A DNA stretch of 64,000 nt from GWE2-42-39 sp963662895. Lineage in GTDB: Bacteria > Bacteroidota > Bacteroidia > Bacteroidales > Prolixibacteraceae. A program made the translations under genes and the position numbers. How positions within the stretch are numbered: position 1 is the stretch's first letter; every line of letters begins with the position of its first letter. Below are positions 33,182 through 42,111 of this stretch, piece by piece. The notes below the pieces were generated by a model. The model worked only from the letters and a program-made list of their open reading frames with translations, was not told the DNA's origin and made no database searches. The DNA lies in contig OY759982.1 in NCBI GenBank assembly GCA_963662895.1, positions 2,356,001 to 2,420,000 of the forward strand. Reading direction: 5' to 3'.

Positions 33182-33745
33182 ATGGAAATAATCGAATCTA
33201 TAAAAAAGAGGTATAGTACCATTGCTTTTTCGTTACGTCCGGTCGAAGAAGAAAAAATCTACCGGATTATTGAAGCCGCTTCATGGGCTGCATCTGCACG
33301 TAACGAGCAACCCTGGCGGTTTATCATTGGCAGAAAAGAGAACGATGATTATTACAGGCCTATTTACAACAGCCTTGCTGATGCCAACAAAATATGGGCA
33401 AAAAATGCTCCTGTATTGGTTGTAACACTGGCAAAAAAGAATTATCAGTACCAGGATCGTCCTAATCAGTTTGCCTGGCACGATGTAGGAATGGCAACCG
33501 CCCATATGCTCCTGCAGACCACAGAACTCGGTTTGCTGTCACATCCGATGGGAGGTTTCGATAAAGATATAATAACCGCTGCATTCAATATTCCTGAAAT
33601 ACTGGAACCGGTCGCTGTAATAGCATTGGGATATTCAGGTCCGCTTGATAAAATGCCTGAATATTTGCAAAACAGGGAAAAATCAACACGAAAGAGAAGA
33701 AAATTTGATGAACTGGTCTATTCCGGTTCATTTGAAAAGTTGTGA
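33182..33745 (+). CDS. Nitroreductase-family FMN oxidoreductase
   Basis: The 187-residue protein has the family's FMN-binding N-terminus (IKKRYSTIAFSLRPVEEEKI, with the basic RYS segment) and the AASWAASARNEQPWRFIIG motif near residue 32. The C-terminal LEPVAVIALGYSG segment near 141 is typical. Members reduce nitro groups, quinones or other substrates with NAD(P)H, usually as dimers. The length is normal. It is transcribed alone, divergent from the phosphoesterase, and followed by a 700-bp gap. Confidence 0.9.
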   Translation: MEIIESIKKRYSTIAFSLRPVEEEKIYRIIEAASWAASARNEQPWRFIIGRKENDDYYRPIYNSLADANKIWAKNAPVLVVTLAKKNYQYQDRPNQFAWHDVGMATAHMLLQTTELGLLSHPMGGFDKDIITAAFNIPEILEPVAVIALGYSGPLDKMPEYLQNREKSTRKRRKFDELVYSGSFEKL

Positions 33746-34450
33746 AATTATAATGTAAACTGATTAGAATCTAAAATAATAGAGGACAAAAACAGGTCTT
33801 TAAACTTCCCGAGAATTCAATATTTACATTTTCATCACCCCTTTCCCGATAAAAACGATTTTTTACAGGTATTTAGGTTGCCGGGTTACACCATTGCATC
33901 CTGTGGATTTATCAACAGGTAAACGGATTGGTTACCCAGTTCATTTCATACTCTCTGCTGATCCATCCAGTAAATAAAGAATTTCATCAATTTCCATTTG
34001 TAAATAAATGGGAGAGGGGAGGAGTATTATTCTGAATTAACAAAAATAAACTAATAAATATTACTTCTATATCAAAATTATTTACAAATAATCATCATTC
34101 TATGATTACATTTGTATTCTATTAACCGTCAGTGCAAAACAATAAAGATACACCTGTTAAAGCACATATAATCAGAGCTTAAAATGGTGTTAAGTGAATT
34201 GATTGTGCATATCAGCATTTAAAAATGTAAGCATAGATAAAAATTTCAATACATTACCTATACTTATGTAACTATATTCTAGAATTTTATGCGTTTTAAT
34301 GTAAGTGATTGTTAATATATAATGGAACACAATATGTGGAAATATATAAATTTGAATTTACAAATGTACACAAACAAAAGTCCGTAGTTTATTTATATAA
34401 GTAAATAATTGTTGGTACATTTGTAAAGTCATTTTTCAATTCTACGGCTA
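33746..34450. other. 705-bp AT-rich gap upstream of the XRE regulator
   Basis: No gene that I can support lies here. Visible elements are a hairpin CCATTT...AAATGG at about 33995-34011, a minus-strand -7-like CAAAAATA at 34041-34048, a loose TTTACAAAT/ACATTTGTA pair around 34081-34116 and the perfect 13-bp inverted repeat described separately. The length and regular boxes leave room for an untranslated RNA. Confidence 0.5.
34357..34427. promoter_or_regulatory. Perfect 13-bp inverted repeat with opposed -7 boxes upstream of the XRE gene
   Basis: TTTACAAATGTAC (34357-34369) and GTACATTTGTAAA (34415-34427) are exact reverse complements 45 bp apart. Each contains TACATTTG, a match to TAnnTTTG: leftward on the left arm (34361-34368) and rightward on the right arm (34416-34423, 27 bp before the ATG). 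Each arm is itself near-palindromic (TTACAnnTGTA), as expected for a dimeric XRE operator. Confidence 0.6.
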
Positions 34451-34915
34451 ATGAATAACAGGATCAGAAAATTCATGGAATCACAGGGGCTTACTCCTTC
34501 AGAACTAGCTGATAGTATAGGTATTCAACGCTCTAATCTCACACATGTACTGAAAGGCAGAAACAACCCCAGTTTTCCATTTATTGAAAAACTATTAAAA
34601 AAATATCCTAAGCTCAGTGCAAAATGGCTGATCATGGGTGAAGGAGGGATGATGGAAGGAAAGCCGGTGCTACCTGCTTCTCTTTTTGACAACTCATTTG
34701 AAAACACTGAAAATAAAACAAATCAGCTTACTTTCGCTGAAGAAAAAAAAACACAAAACACTGTTTCAGAACCGCAAAAAAGCACTGAAAAATCAGAAAA
34801 TAGATTGATTAAAGATCAAAACATTGATACTAATCAGGCAAAAGAGAAGTCTATTGAAAAGATAATCGTCTTCTATGCAGATCAGACATTTAAAATATAT
34901 CATCCCTCCGAATAG
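34451..34915 (+). CDS. XRE-family helix-turn-helix regulator
   Basis: The 154-residue protein has an N-terminal HTH_3 domain (about 2-62) with FMESQGLTPSELADSIGI and IQRSNLTHVLKGRNNPS, then WLIMGEG, the usual end of this subfamily. A charged, low-complexity linker (about 75-130) and a short C-terminal IEKIIVFYADQTFKIYHP segment follow. Such proteins are common in Bacteroidota, and their targets are mostly unknown. The palindromic boxes just upstream suggest that it binds its own promoter. It is not obviously linked to pyrK, which follows after 148 bp and has its own promoter. Confidence 0.85.
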   Translation: MNNRIRKFMESQGLTPSELADSIGIQRSNLTHVLKGRNNPSFPFIEKLLKKYPKLSAKWLIMGEGGMMEGKPVLPASLFDNSFENTENKTNQLTFAEEKKTQNTVSEPQKSTEKSENRLIKDQNIDTNQAKEKSIEKIIVFYADQTFKIYHPSE

Positions 34916-35014
34916 TATTTATCACGTCCTTAATTCATTGGTTGATTGTAAATAAACCAGTTGGTTACTAACAATATTAACATTTCATGGTTAATTTTGA
35001 ACCCGGTTTTTGTA

Positions 35015-35045
35015 TTGTGTAATTCTCTCCTTAAGATTATCTTTG
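35015..35045 (+). promoter_or_regulatory. Promoter of the pyrK-pyrD operon
   Basis: TTG (35015-35017), a 20-bp spacer and TATCTTTG (35038-35045) match the Bacteroidota consensus. The box lies 17 bp before the ATG at 35063 and downstream of other in-frame ATGs (34961), so it fixes 35063 as the true start. Confidence 0.65.
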
Positions 35046-35062
35046 CCCTCAAATTAAATGAG

Positions 35063-35842
35063 ATGAGGAAAACGGTACAGGACTTATTATTGATTGATAA
35101 TAAGAAGCTTAATGAAGATAGTTTTTTACTGAAACTTCAGGCGGATATTTCGTTAAACGATATTCTCCCCGGTCAGTTTGTCAATGTTGAAATTAAAAAA
35201 GCTACTGAAATTTTTCTGAGACGGCCTTTTTCTGTTCTGGATGTGGATTACCAAAACCGTACTATATCCCTGTTGATCAAAATACTGGGGAGAGGATCGA
35301 AAGTATTGACCGGATATGTTCCCGGAGATACAATAAGTACAATATTTCCATTGGGAAAACCTTTTACGCTTCCGGATAAAAATGACAGAATATTGCTGAT
35401 CGGTGGAGGAAGTGGTGTTGCACCCATGCTGTTTTTGGCCAAAACATGCGGTTTAAAGCCTTCTCTGGTTCATCTGATACTTGGAGCAAGGACAGCTTCA
35501 GATCATGTAAATATAAGCGAATATGAAAGTTTGGCGAACTTTTATTACACAACAGAAGATGGTTCGAAAGGAGTAAAAGGATTTGTGACCCACCATCCGT
35601 TGTTTACAGAGCAACTTGAAAGTTTCGATAAAATTTATACCTGCGGTCCCGATCCGATGATGAAAGCCATCGCAAAAGCAGCTTATGAAAAAAACATTTT
35701 CTGTGAGGTTTCGCTTGAAAACATGATGGCCTGCGGCTTTGGGGTCTGCCTGTGCTGTGTGGAAGATACCAAACACGGTAATCAATGTGTATGTACAGAA
35801 GGCCCGGTATTCAATATAAATGATTTGAAATGGCAGAATTAA
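35063..35842 (+). CDS. pyrK: Dihydroorotate dehydrogenase electron-transfer subunit PyrK
   Basis: The 259-residue protein (start at 35063) has an FAD-binding ferredoxin-reductase fold. FLRRPFSVLDV near 52 is the flavin-binding RxxS-type motif, LLIGGGSGVAPML near 112 the nucleotide-binding loop, and the C-terminal cysteine cluster ACGFGVCLCC...QCVC binds the 2Fe-2S cluster. It passes electrons from PyrD to NAD+ in pyrimidine synthesis. Its end overlaps the pyrD start by 13 bp. The upstream extension to 34961 lies before the promoter and is not translated. Confidence 0.95.
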   Translation: MRKTVQDLLLIDNKKLNEDSFLLKLQADISLNDILPGQFVNVEIKKATEIFLRRPFSVLDVDYQNRTISLLIKILGRGSKVLTGYVPGDTISTIFPLGKPFTLPDKNDRILLIGGGSGVAPMLFLAKTCGLKPSLVHLILGARTASDHVNISEYESLANFYYTTEDGSKGVKGFVTHHPLFTEQLESFDKIYTCGPDPMMKAIAKAAYEKNIFCEVSLENMMACGFGVCLCCVEDTKHGNQCVCTEGPVFNINDLKWQN

Positions 35843-36741
35843 GCGTAAAAATACACGATTTGATATTTAAAAACCCGGTTCTTACGGCTTCAGGAACTTG
35901 TGGTTTTGGGAAGGAAATCGAGGACTTTGTGGATTTGGAAAGCCTGGGAGGAGTGGTTATGAAAGGAACAACTCTGAATCCACGAGAAGGAAACCCTTAT
36001 CCAAGGATGGCCGAAACTCCTTCAGGAATGCTGAATGCGGTAGGTTTGCAAAACAAAGGGGTTGATAATTTTATTAAAAACATTTACCCCGGAATTAAAG
36101 ATATTAATACCAATTTTATTGTAAATGTAAATGGCTCTTCCATAGAAGAATACATTGCAGTAACTGAACGAATAAATGAATTGGATAAAATACCGGCTAT
36201 CGAACTGAATATTAGCTGCCCGAATGTAAAAGAAGGCGGAATGGCTTTTGGAGTAAGCTGTTCTGCAGCTGAAGCCGTTGTTAAAGCTGTTCGCAAAGTA
36301 TATTCAAAAACGCTGATTGTCAAGTTATCACCAAATGTTACCAGTATTACAGAAATTGCCAAAGCCTGCGAAGCACAGGGAGCCGATTCTGTTTCGCTTA
36401 TTAACACTTTACTGGGGATGGCAATTGATGCGGAATTGAGAAAGCCGGTATTGTCAACTGTTACTGGAGGATTGAGTGGCCCGGCAGTAAAACCCATTGC
36501 CCTGCGTATGGTTTGGCAGGTTTATAATGCGGTTCAGATTCCGGTAATAGGTATGGGAGGGATCATGAATGCCGCTGATGCTATTGAATTTATCTTGGCC
36601 GGAGCTTCTGCGGTTCAGATAGGTACCGGAATTTTTAAAGATCCGGATGTTTTTAATAAGACGATTTCCGGGATGAAGGCCTACTTGGAAAAGTATAATA
36701 TACCGTCAATCAGTGATCTTGTTGGTGAGTTACAAATGTAA
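35830..36741 (+). CDS. pyrD: Dihydroorotate dehydrogenase, class 1B catalytic subunit
   Basis: The 303-residue FMN enzyme oxidises dihydroorotate to orotate. It has the class 1 motifs: ASGTCGFGKE at the N-terminus, NVNGSS, NISCPNVKEGG near 125 and the active-site Cys in GVSCSAAE near 136, typical of class 1B (class 2 has Ser). The C-terminal VIGMGGIMNAADAIEFILAGA segment binds FMN phosphate. Together with PyrK it makes the NAD-dependent heterotetramer. The 13-bp overlap with pyrK shows translational coupling. Confidence 0.97.
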   Translation: MAELSVKIHDLIFKNPVLTASGTCGFGKEIEDFVDLESLGGVVMKGTTLNPREGNPYPRMAETPSGMLNAVGLQNKGVDNFIKNIYPGIKDINTNFIVNVNGSSIEEYIAVTERINELDKIPAIELNISCPNVKEGGMAFGVSCSAAEAVVKAVRKVYSKTLIVKLSPNVTSITEIAKACEAQGADSVSLINTLLGMAIDAELRKPVLSTVTGGLSGPAVKPIALRMVWQVYNAVQIPVIGMGGIMNAADAIEFILAGASAVQIGTGIFKDPDVFNKTISGMKAYLEKYNIPSISDLVGELQM

Positions 36742-36765
36742 ATAGCCGTAATTTATATTTGTAAA
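36730..36765. promoter_or_regulatory. Two TTACAnnTGTAA-like boxes before the beta-lactamase-family gene
   Basis: TTACAAATGTAA at about 36730-36741 and TTATATTTGTAAA at 36753-36765 resemble the arms upstream of the XRE gene at 34.4 kb. The first overlaps the pyrD stop codon, the second the start of the next gene. They may be targets of the same regulator; this is inference. Confidence 0.4.
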
Positions 36766-38048
36766 TGAAGAATACAACTAGGATATTGTTACTGTTTATT
36801 ATTTTATTTCTGAATTGTAAACGGGTAAATCAAACCCAAAGGGTACCAGATAAATCAAAGGTATGGGAAATAAAAGGGCTAAACTACCGGATTGCCAATG
36901 ATCTTTCAGAATTTAAACAATCTGGTTATTTGCAACGTCAGTTTAAACGTTTTTTAAATCGTTGGGAAATGGCCGGGATGTCGGTTGCGGTTATAAAAGA
37001 TGAAAAACTGGTTTATGCTCAGGGGGTTGGGTATAGTGATCGGGAGAACAAAGAAAAAGTATCTCCGGGAAATATTTTTCGTCTGGCCAGTGTTTCAAAG
37101 CTAATCACTGCTGTTGCCATTCTTAAACTCGTTGAGGATGGAAAATTGAGCCTTGATGCCAAAGTTTTTGGTATGGATGCGATTCTCAACGATTCTATTT
37201 TCAATAAAGTACGGGATAAGCGATTGATGGACATTACAGTTCGGCACTTATTAGCACATTCGGGAGGGTGGTCGCAACGGTATGGAGACCCGGCATTCAA
37301 CTCACTGAGTATTGCTGAAAAAGTAGGGGATACTCCTCCGGCAAAAATTACTTCTTATTATAAATATATTGCTTCCCGCAGACTACAATTTACGCCGGGA
37401 ACAAGCACTTCGTATTCAAACATGGGATATATGTTTATCGGGGAGATAATTTCAAAGATAAGCGGACAGCCTTATGAGGATTATGTCCGGAACGAAATAC
37501 TTATTCCGAATGGTATATATGATATGTATATTGGTTCCAGTACTGAAAACGGGCGTTTACCTAATGAAGTAAAATACTATGAGCAGAAAGACAGTCCGAT
37601 GATTGCTGATTTTAACGGAAATGGTCAAATGGTGCCAAAAACATACGGAGGAAACCCGATTGAGCTTCTGGGGCCTGCCGGTGGCTGGGTTGCATCCTCT
37701 GTTGAACTGGCAAAATTGCTGGTACTGATTGATGGCTATAAAGGAGTACAGGATATTATTCCTTCCGGTTTAATAAGAGAAATGGTAACCCGTGAACATA
37801 CAAAAGGGCCTTTGGGATGGGTGAGGGTAAACAAAAATAATACCTGGTACCGGACAGGGAGTATGGCCGGTACTTCTGCGATGATAAAAAGGGGCAACAA
37901 CGGGATAAGCTGGGTGGTTTTGCTAAATTCAAGTTCATGGAAAGGATCAAAGTTTACAAACGAAATCAATTCTTTGATGACAAAGGTACTTCATCGCGTC
38001 AAATCGTGGCCCGATAACGATCTGTTCAATTATTTTCCACTTAACTAA
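36765..38048 (+). CDS. Lipoprotein serine hydrolase of the beta-lactamase/PBP4* family
   Basis: The 427-residue protein has a lipoprotein signal ending LFLNC near residue 18. A class C-like domain follows with the nucleophile in SVSK (about 108-111: LASVSKLITAVAIL), the YSN motif (about 218) and a serine-hydrolase C-terminal lobe. Family members act as esterases, D-aminopeptidases or penicillin-binding proteins; resistance activity cannot be claimed from motifs. It starts 23 bp after pyrD and may share the transcript, though the boxes before it suggest an own promoter. Confidence 0.88.
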   Translation: MKNTTRILLLFIILFLNCKRVNQTQRVPDKSKVWEIKGLNYRIANDLSEFKQSGYLQRQFKRFLNRWEMAGMSVAVIKDEKLVYAQGVGYSDRENKEKVSPGNIFRLASVSKLITAVAILKLVEDGKLSLDAKVFGMDAILNDSIFNKVRDKRLMDITVRHLLAHSGGWSQRYGDPAFNSLSIAEKVGDTPPAKITSYYKYIASRRLQFTPGTSTSYSNMGYMFIGEIISKISGQPYEDYVRNEILIPNGIYDMYIGSSTENGRLPNEVKYYEQKDSPMIADFNGNGQMVPKTYGGNPIELLGPAGGWVASSVELAKLLVLIDGYKGVQDIIPSGLIREMVTREHTKGPLGWVRVNKNNTWYRTGSMAGTSAMIKRGNNGISWVVLLNSSSWKGSKFTNEINSLMTKVLHRVKSWPDNDLFNYFPLN

Positions 38049-38205
38049 TTTTCTGTACTTCATCAAAATTCAGTCTCAAAAATCCTTAAAATTTCCTCAA
38101 TCTCTTATTATTATTATACATTCAGTTGATTGAACTTTTCACCTGTTGACTTGTTTGATATGGTGAAAAATCAAAAAATGAAATGTTAAATAATAAGTAG
38201 TCACT

Positions 38206-39525
38206 ATGTCAGAATTTAAGATACAAATGCCCAAATTAGGTGAAAGTGTGCAGGAAGCTACTATTACTAAATGGTTTGTAAAAGAAGGGGATCGGATAGA
38301 AGAGGATGATATGCTTTTTGAAGTTGCAAGCGATAAAGTTGATTCAGAAATCCCGTCACCGGTTGAAGGTGTGGTAAAAAAAATTTTTCATCCTGAAGAT
38401 GCCCTGGTACCGGTAGATGAAATTGTTGCCATCATCTCCATTGATGATGGTGACGATGATGATAGCGGTACGGAAGAAAAAACTAAAAAAACAACTGCAC
38501 TTGCCATAGAGTCAGAAGATAGCAATAAAAAAGATAAAAAAACGGTTGCAGAAAAAGCTACCGGAGAGGAAAAAAGCACTCCTAATTCAGGACGTTTTTA
38601 TTCTCCATTGGTGATGTCGATAGCCAAAGCCGAGAATGTCAACTTCGAAGAACTGGAATCAATCCCGGGATCAGGACAAAACGGGCGTGTTCAGAAAAAT
38701 GATATTTTAAAGTATCTGGAAAATCGTAAGTCAGAAACCAAAGCAGCACCTGTGGTCGAAGGATCAAAACCTTCAGCACCGGCAGTTTCTCAAAAAGTTC
38801 CGGTTTCAATCGGAGGCCAGGACCAGATTATTGAGATGGATCGTGTACGGAAGCTGATTGCCGAACACATGGTCATGTCGAAACAGGTTTCTCCGCATGT
38901 TACTTCGGTGGTTGAAGCAGATGTCACCAATCTGGTTCTTTGGAGAAACAAAGTGAAAGAAGAATTCAGTAAAAAATATGGCGAGAAAATCACATTCATG
39001 CCTGTATTTACAGAAGCTGTAGCACGTGCCCTTTCGGAATACCCGTTGGTAAATTCGTCGGTTGACGGTACCCGCATTATCATGAAAAAAGACATTAATA
39101 TTGGCATTGCCGTAGCTAAACCAGACGGAAACCTGGTTGTGCCGGTCATTAAAAATGCAGAACAGAAAAATCTGGTTGGACTGGCCAAAAACCTGAACCA
39201 GTTGGCTGAAGCAGCCCGTACCAATAGACTAACACCTGAAGATTACCAGGGAGGTACATTTACCATTACCAATTTCGGTTCGTTCCGTAATATTATAGGG
39301 ACTCCGATTATCAATCAGCCTCAGGTTGCTATCCTGGCCACCGGCAGTATCGAGAAAAAACCGGCAGTAATGGAAACACCAACCGGTGATGCTATTGTGG
39401 TACGCCACAAAATGTTCCTTTCGCTTTCGTATGACCACCGGATTATTGATGGTGCATTGGGAGGCGCGTTTTTACGAAGAATAGCTGATATACTGGAAGA
39501 ATTTGATACTAATCGCGGATATTAA
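38206..39525 (+). CDS. 2-oxoacid dehydrogenase complex E2 (dihydrolipoyl acyltransferase)
   Basis: The 439-residue protein has one lipoyl domain (about 1-80, lysine in FEVASDKVDSE), an acidic/lysine-rich linker, a peripheral subunit-binding domain (about 128-168, YSPLVMSIAKAENVNFEELESI) and a C-terminal acyltransferase domain ending in the catalytic DHRIIDG motif near 412. It transfers acyl groups from E1 to CoA. The E1 gene follows after 21 bp. E1 type suggests a branched-chain 2-oxoacid or similar complex; the E3 gene is not in this window. Confidence 0.93.
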   Translation: MSEFKIQMPKLGESVQEATITKWFVKEGDRIEEDDMLFEVASDKVDSEIPSPVEGVVKKIFHPEDALVPVDEIVAIISIDDGDDDDSGTEEKTKKTTALAIESEDSNKKDKKTVAEKATGEEKSTPNSGRFYSPLVMSIAKAENVNFEELESIPGSGQNGRVQKNDILKYLENRKSETKAAPVVEGSKPSAPAVSQKVPVSIGGQDQIIEMDRVRKLIAEHMVMSKQVSPHVTSVVEADVTNLVLWRNKVKEEFSKKYGEKITFMPVFTEAVARALSEYPLVNSSVDGTRIIMKKDINIGIAVAKPDGNLVVPVIKNAEQKNLVGLAKNLNQLAEAARTNRLTPEDYQGGTFTITNFGSFRNIIGTPIINQPQVAILATGSIEKKPAVMETPTGDAIVVRHKMFLSLSYDHRIIDGALGGAFLRRIADILEEFDTNRGY

Positions 39526-39546
39526 AATAGAGAAAGAATAAGAGAC

Positions 39547-41589
39547 ATGACAACAGTACCAAAAATATACAGCATTAAAACTACAGATAAGGAAACGCTT
39601 GAAAAGTGGTTCCGGCTGATGACTATCGGAAGGGCAATTGACGAAAAAGCCCCCAATTATCTGAAACAGGCCATTGGCTGGTCGTATCACGGCCCATATG
39701 CCGGGCACGATGGTATTCAACTGGCAATCGGGCAGGTTTTCGAAAAGCAAAAAGACCATATCTTCCTGTACTACCGGGATATGCTTTCGGCATTATCCTG
39801 CGGCATGACACCGGAAGAAATCATCTTAAACGGAATATCAAAAGCAACAGACCCAACCAGTGGCGGACGTCATATGTCGAATCATTTTGCCAAACCACAA
39901 TGGAACATCCATAATGTTTCGTCGCTTACCGGAAACCATACCCTTCATGCAGCCGGGGTGGCCCGGGCTATTAAATATTACGGGGAAAAAGCTGTTGCAA
40001 TTAGTTCCCAGGGAGAATCGTCGCTTTCCGAAGGATATGTATACGAGGCGATCAACGGAGCTTCACGCGAAAAATTACCGGTTATTTTTACTATTCAGGA
40101 TAACGGGTACGGAATTTCCGTTCCAAAGAAAGACCAGACTGCAAACCGGAAAGCAGCTAATAATTTTTCAGGCTTTAAAAATCTGAGAATCATTCATTGC
40201 AACGGAAAGGATGTGTTTGATTCGATGAATGCCATGACTGAAGCAAAACGTCATGTATTGGAAAACGGTGCTCCTGTAATCGTTCAGGCCAATTGTATCC
40301 GTATTCATTCACATTCAAATTCCGACCGCCACGAACTATACCGGTCTGAAGAAGAACGGAATTACGTGCAGCAATACGACCCCCTGGCCAAATATCGCAG
40401 GATGCTTCTCCGGTATAAGCGCTTTACTGAAGAAGAATTACTGGCCATAGAAGTAAATGCTGGAAATATCCTAAAAGCAGCACATAAAGCCGCATTAAAA
40501 GCACCGGACCCGGATCCTGACACATACAACCAGTTTGTATTTGGCGAACCGTATAAAGCTGAAAAATATCCTGATGGAACCCATAATCTTGAGGGAGAAA
40601 AGAAAAAAATGGTAACTGCCATTAATGAAACACTGAAAGCAGAATTCAGGCATAACCCGGATACCTTCATTTGGGGGCAGGATATGGCCAATAAAGACAA
40701 AGGCGGGGTATTTAATGTTTCGAAGGGAATGCAAAAGGAATTTGGTTCCCAAAGAGTGTTTAACGCCCCGATTGCCGAAGACTTCATTGTAGGAACTGCC
40801 AATGGAATGTCGCGTTACAATGAAAAAATCAGGATTGTGATTGAAGGTGCCGAGTTTGCCGATTATTTTTGGCCGGCCATGGAGCAATATGTCGATTCGA
40901 GTCATGATTACTGGCGATCGAACGGGCAGTTTACTCCAAATGTTACCATTCGTCTTGCCTCGGGCGGTTATATTGGGGGAGGCCTGTACCACTCACAGAC
41001 CATTGAAGGTGCTTTAACCTCAATTCCGGGAGTAAGGATTGTTTATCCGTCGTTTGCCGACGATGCAGCCGGGTTACTGAGAACTGCTATGCGCAGTCGT
41101 GGTCTGACCATGTTTATGGAACCCAAAGCTTTGTATAACGATCCGAAGGCAGCCACTGCCATTCCCGACGATTTTGAAGTGCCGTTTGGTAAAGCAAGGA
41201 TTCGCAAAACAGGCAAAGATTTGCTGATGATTACATATGGAAATACCACACATATGTGTCTCGAAGCTGCTCATAAATTAGAGGAGGAAGGGGCAAGTTG
41301 TGAAGTGCTTGACCTGCGTTCGCTTATTCCGCTCGACAAGGAAGCCATTTTTGAAGGTGTAAAACGAATCGGAAAAGTTTTGGTCGTTCATGAAGACAAA
41401 GTGCATTCTGGCTTTGGCGCCGAAATTACTTCGACCATAATGGAAGAGGCTTTCGAGTACCTCGATGGCCCGGTAAAAAGGGTAGGGTCAAGTTTCACTC
41501 CTGTCGGGTTTCACCGTTCATTTGAGCGGATGATTCTCCCCAATACGGAAAAAATATACAATGCAGCAAAAAAATTATTGGCTTATTAA
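39547..41589 (+). CDS. 2-oxoacid dehydrogenase E1, fused alpha and beta subunits
   Basis: The 680-residue protein is E1-alpha (about 1-340, with the thiamine diphosphate-binding region SSQGESSLSEGY...TIQDNGYGIS and a phosphorylation-loop-like segment HSHSNSDRHELY) joined to E1-beta (about 345-680, with IEGAEFADYFWPAMEQ and GGYIGGGLYHSQ). Fused E1 of this kind is common in Bacteroidota and usually acts on branched-chain 2-oxoacids. It decarboxylates the substrate and loads the E2 lipoyl arm. It is in one operon with E2 and, 12 bp downstream, a flavodoxin. Confidence 0.93.
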   Translation: MTTVPKIYSIKTTDKETLEKWFRLMTIGRAIDEKAPNYLKQAIGWSYHGPYAGHDGIQLAIGQVFEKQKDHIFLYYRDMLSALSCGMTPEEIILNGISKATDPTSGGRHMSNHFAKPQWNIHNVSSLTGNHTLHAAGVARAIKYYGEKAVAISSQGESSLSEGYVYEAINGASREKLPVIFTIQDNGYGISVPKKDQTANRKAANNFSGFKNLRIIHCNGKDVFDSMNAMTEAKRHVLENGAPVIVQANCIRIHSHSNSDRHELYRSEEERNYVQQYDPLAKYRRMLLRYKRFTEEELLAIEVNAGNILKAAHKAALKAPDPDPDTYNQFVFGEPYKAEKYPDGTHNLEGEKKKMVTAINETLKAEFRHNPDTFIWGQDMANKDKGGVFNVSKGMQKEFGSQRVFNAPIAEDFIVGTANGMSRYNEKIRIVIEGAEFADYFWPAMEQYVDSSHDYWRSNGQFTPNVTIRLASGGYIGGGLYHSQTIEGALTSIPGVRIVYPSFADDAAGLLRTAMRSRGLTMFMEPKALYNDPKAATAIPDDFEVPFGKARIRKTGKDLLMITYGNTTHMCLEAAHKLEEEGASCEVLDLRSLIPLDKEAIFEGVKRIGKVLVVHEDKVHSGFGAEITSTIMEEAFEYLDGPVKRVGSSFTPVGFHRSFERMILPNTEKIYNAAKKLLAY

Positions 41590-41601
41590 AATTTAGTAGT
41601 A

Positions 41602-42111
41602 ATGAAGAAAACAGCTATTATATACAGTTTTAACTCGAATAAAACCGCAAAGGCAGCCGAAAAAATTATTGATACCTTTGGTGATGTTCCTCTTGAAAAA
41701 GTAAATGCCGAAGAAATTGACGAAAAGAAGTTTCTGGCTTACGAAAATCTGATTCTAGGTGTGCCTACCTGGTTCGACGGAGAACTTCCGAATTATTGGG
41801 ATGAGTTTGTCCCTGAACTGGAAGATATTGATTTAAAGGGAAAAACAATTGCATTATTTGGCTTGGGCGACCAAAAAGGATATCCTGAAAATTTTGGTGA
41901 TGCCGTTGGCATCATGGTTGAAATACTTAAGCAAAACGGGGCCAGGATTGTTGGTTTTACCAGCACAGAAGGCTATTCGTACGAATCATCGCATGCAGAG
42001 GTCAATAAGGGACAGTTTTCCGGATTGATACTCGATCAGGAAAACCAGGCCCGTTTGTCCGGCGGACGTATTAAAAAATGGGTCGAAAATCTGCTTCCTG
42101 AGTTCAAATAA
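41602..42111 (+). CDS. Flavodoxin
   Basis: The 169-residue protein has the flavodoxin fold: the N-terminal FMN phosphate loop (IIYSFNSNKTAKAAEKI), the YENLILGVPTWFDGELPNYW loop and the GLGDQKGYPENFGDAVG flavin-contacting segment, about 55-115. It carries low-potential electrons in the cytoplasm. It follows the E1 gene by 12 bp, so it may be co-transcribed and may serve an oxidoreductase linked to 2-oxoacid oxidation. Its last 8 bp overlap the end of the convergent gene. Confidence 0.93.
   Translation: MKKTAIIYSFNSNKTAKAAEKIIDTFGDVPLEKVNAEEIDEKKFLAYENLILGVPTWFDGELPNYWDEFVPELEDIDLKGKTIALFGLGDQKGYPENFGDAVGIMVEILKQNGARIVGFTSTEGYSYESSHAEVNKGQFSGLILDQENQARLSGGRIKKWVENLLPEFK

Noticed and set aside
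34961..35062. 34-codon N-terminal extension of pyrK
   Set aside because: A good promoter (35015-35045) lies inside it, so these codons are upstream of the transcription start.
36754..36761. TATATTTG as the promoter of the lipoprotein hydrolase gene
   Set aside because: It is only 3 bp from the ATG at 36765, and a start site 7 bp downstream would leave out the start codon needed for the lipoprotein signal. Read-through from pyrD is likelier.
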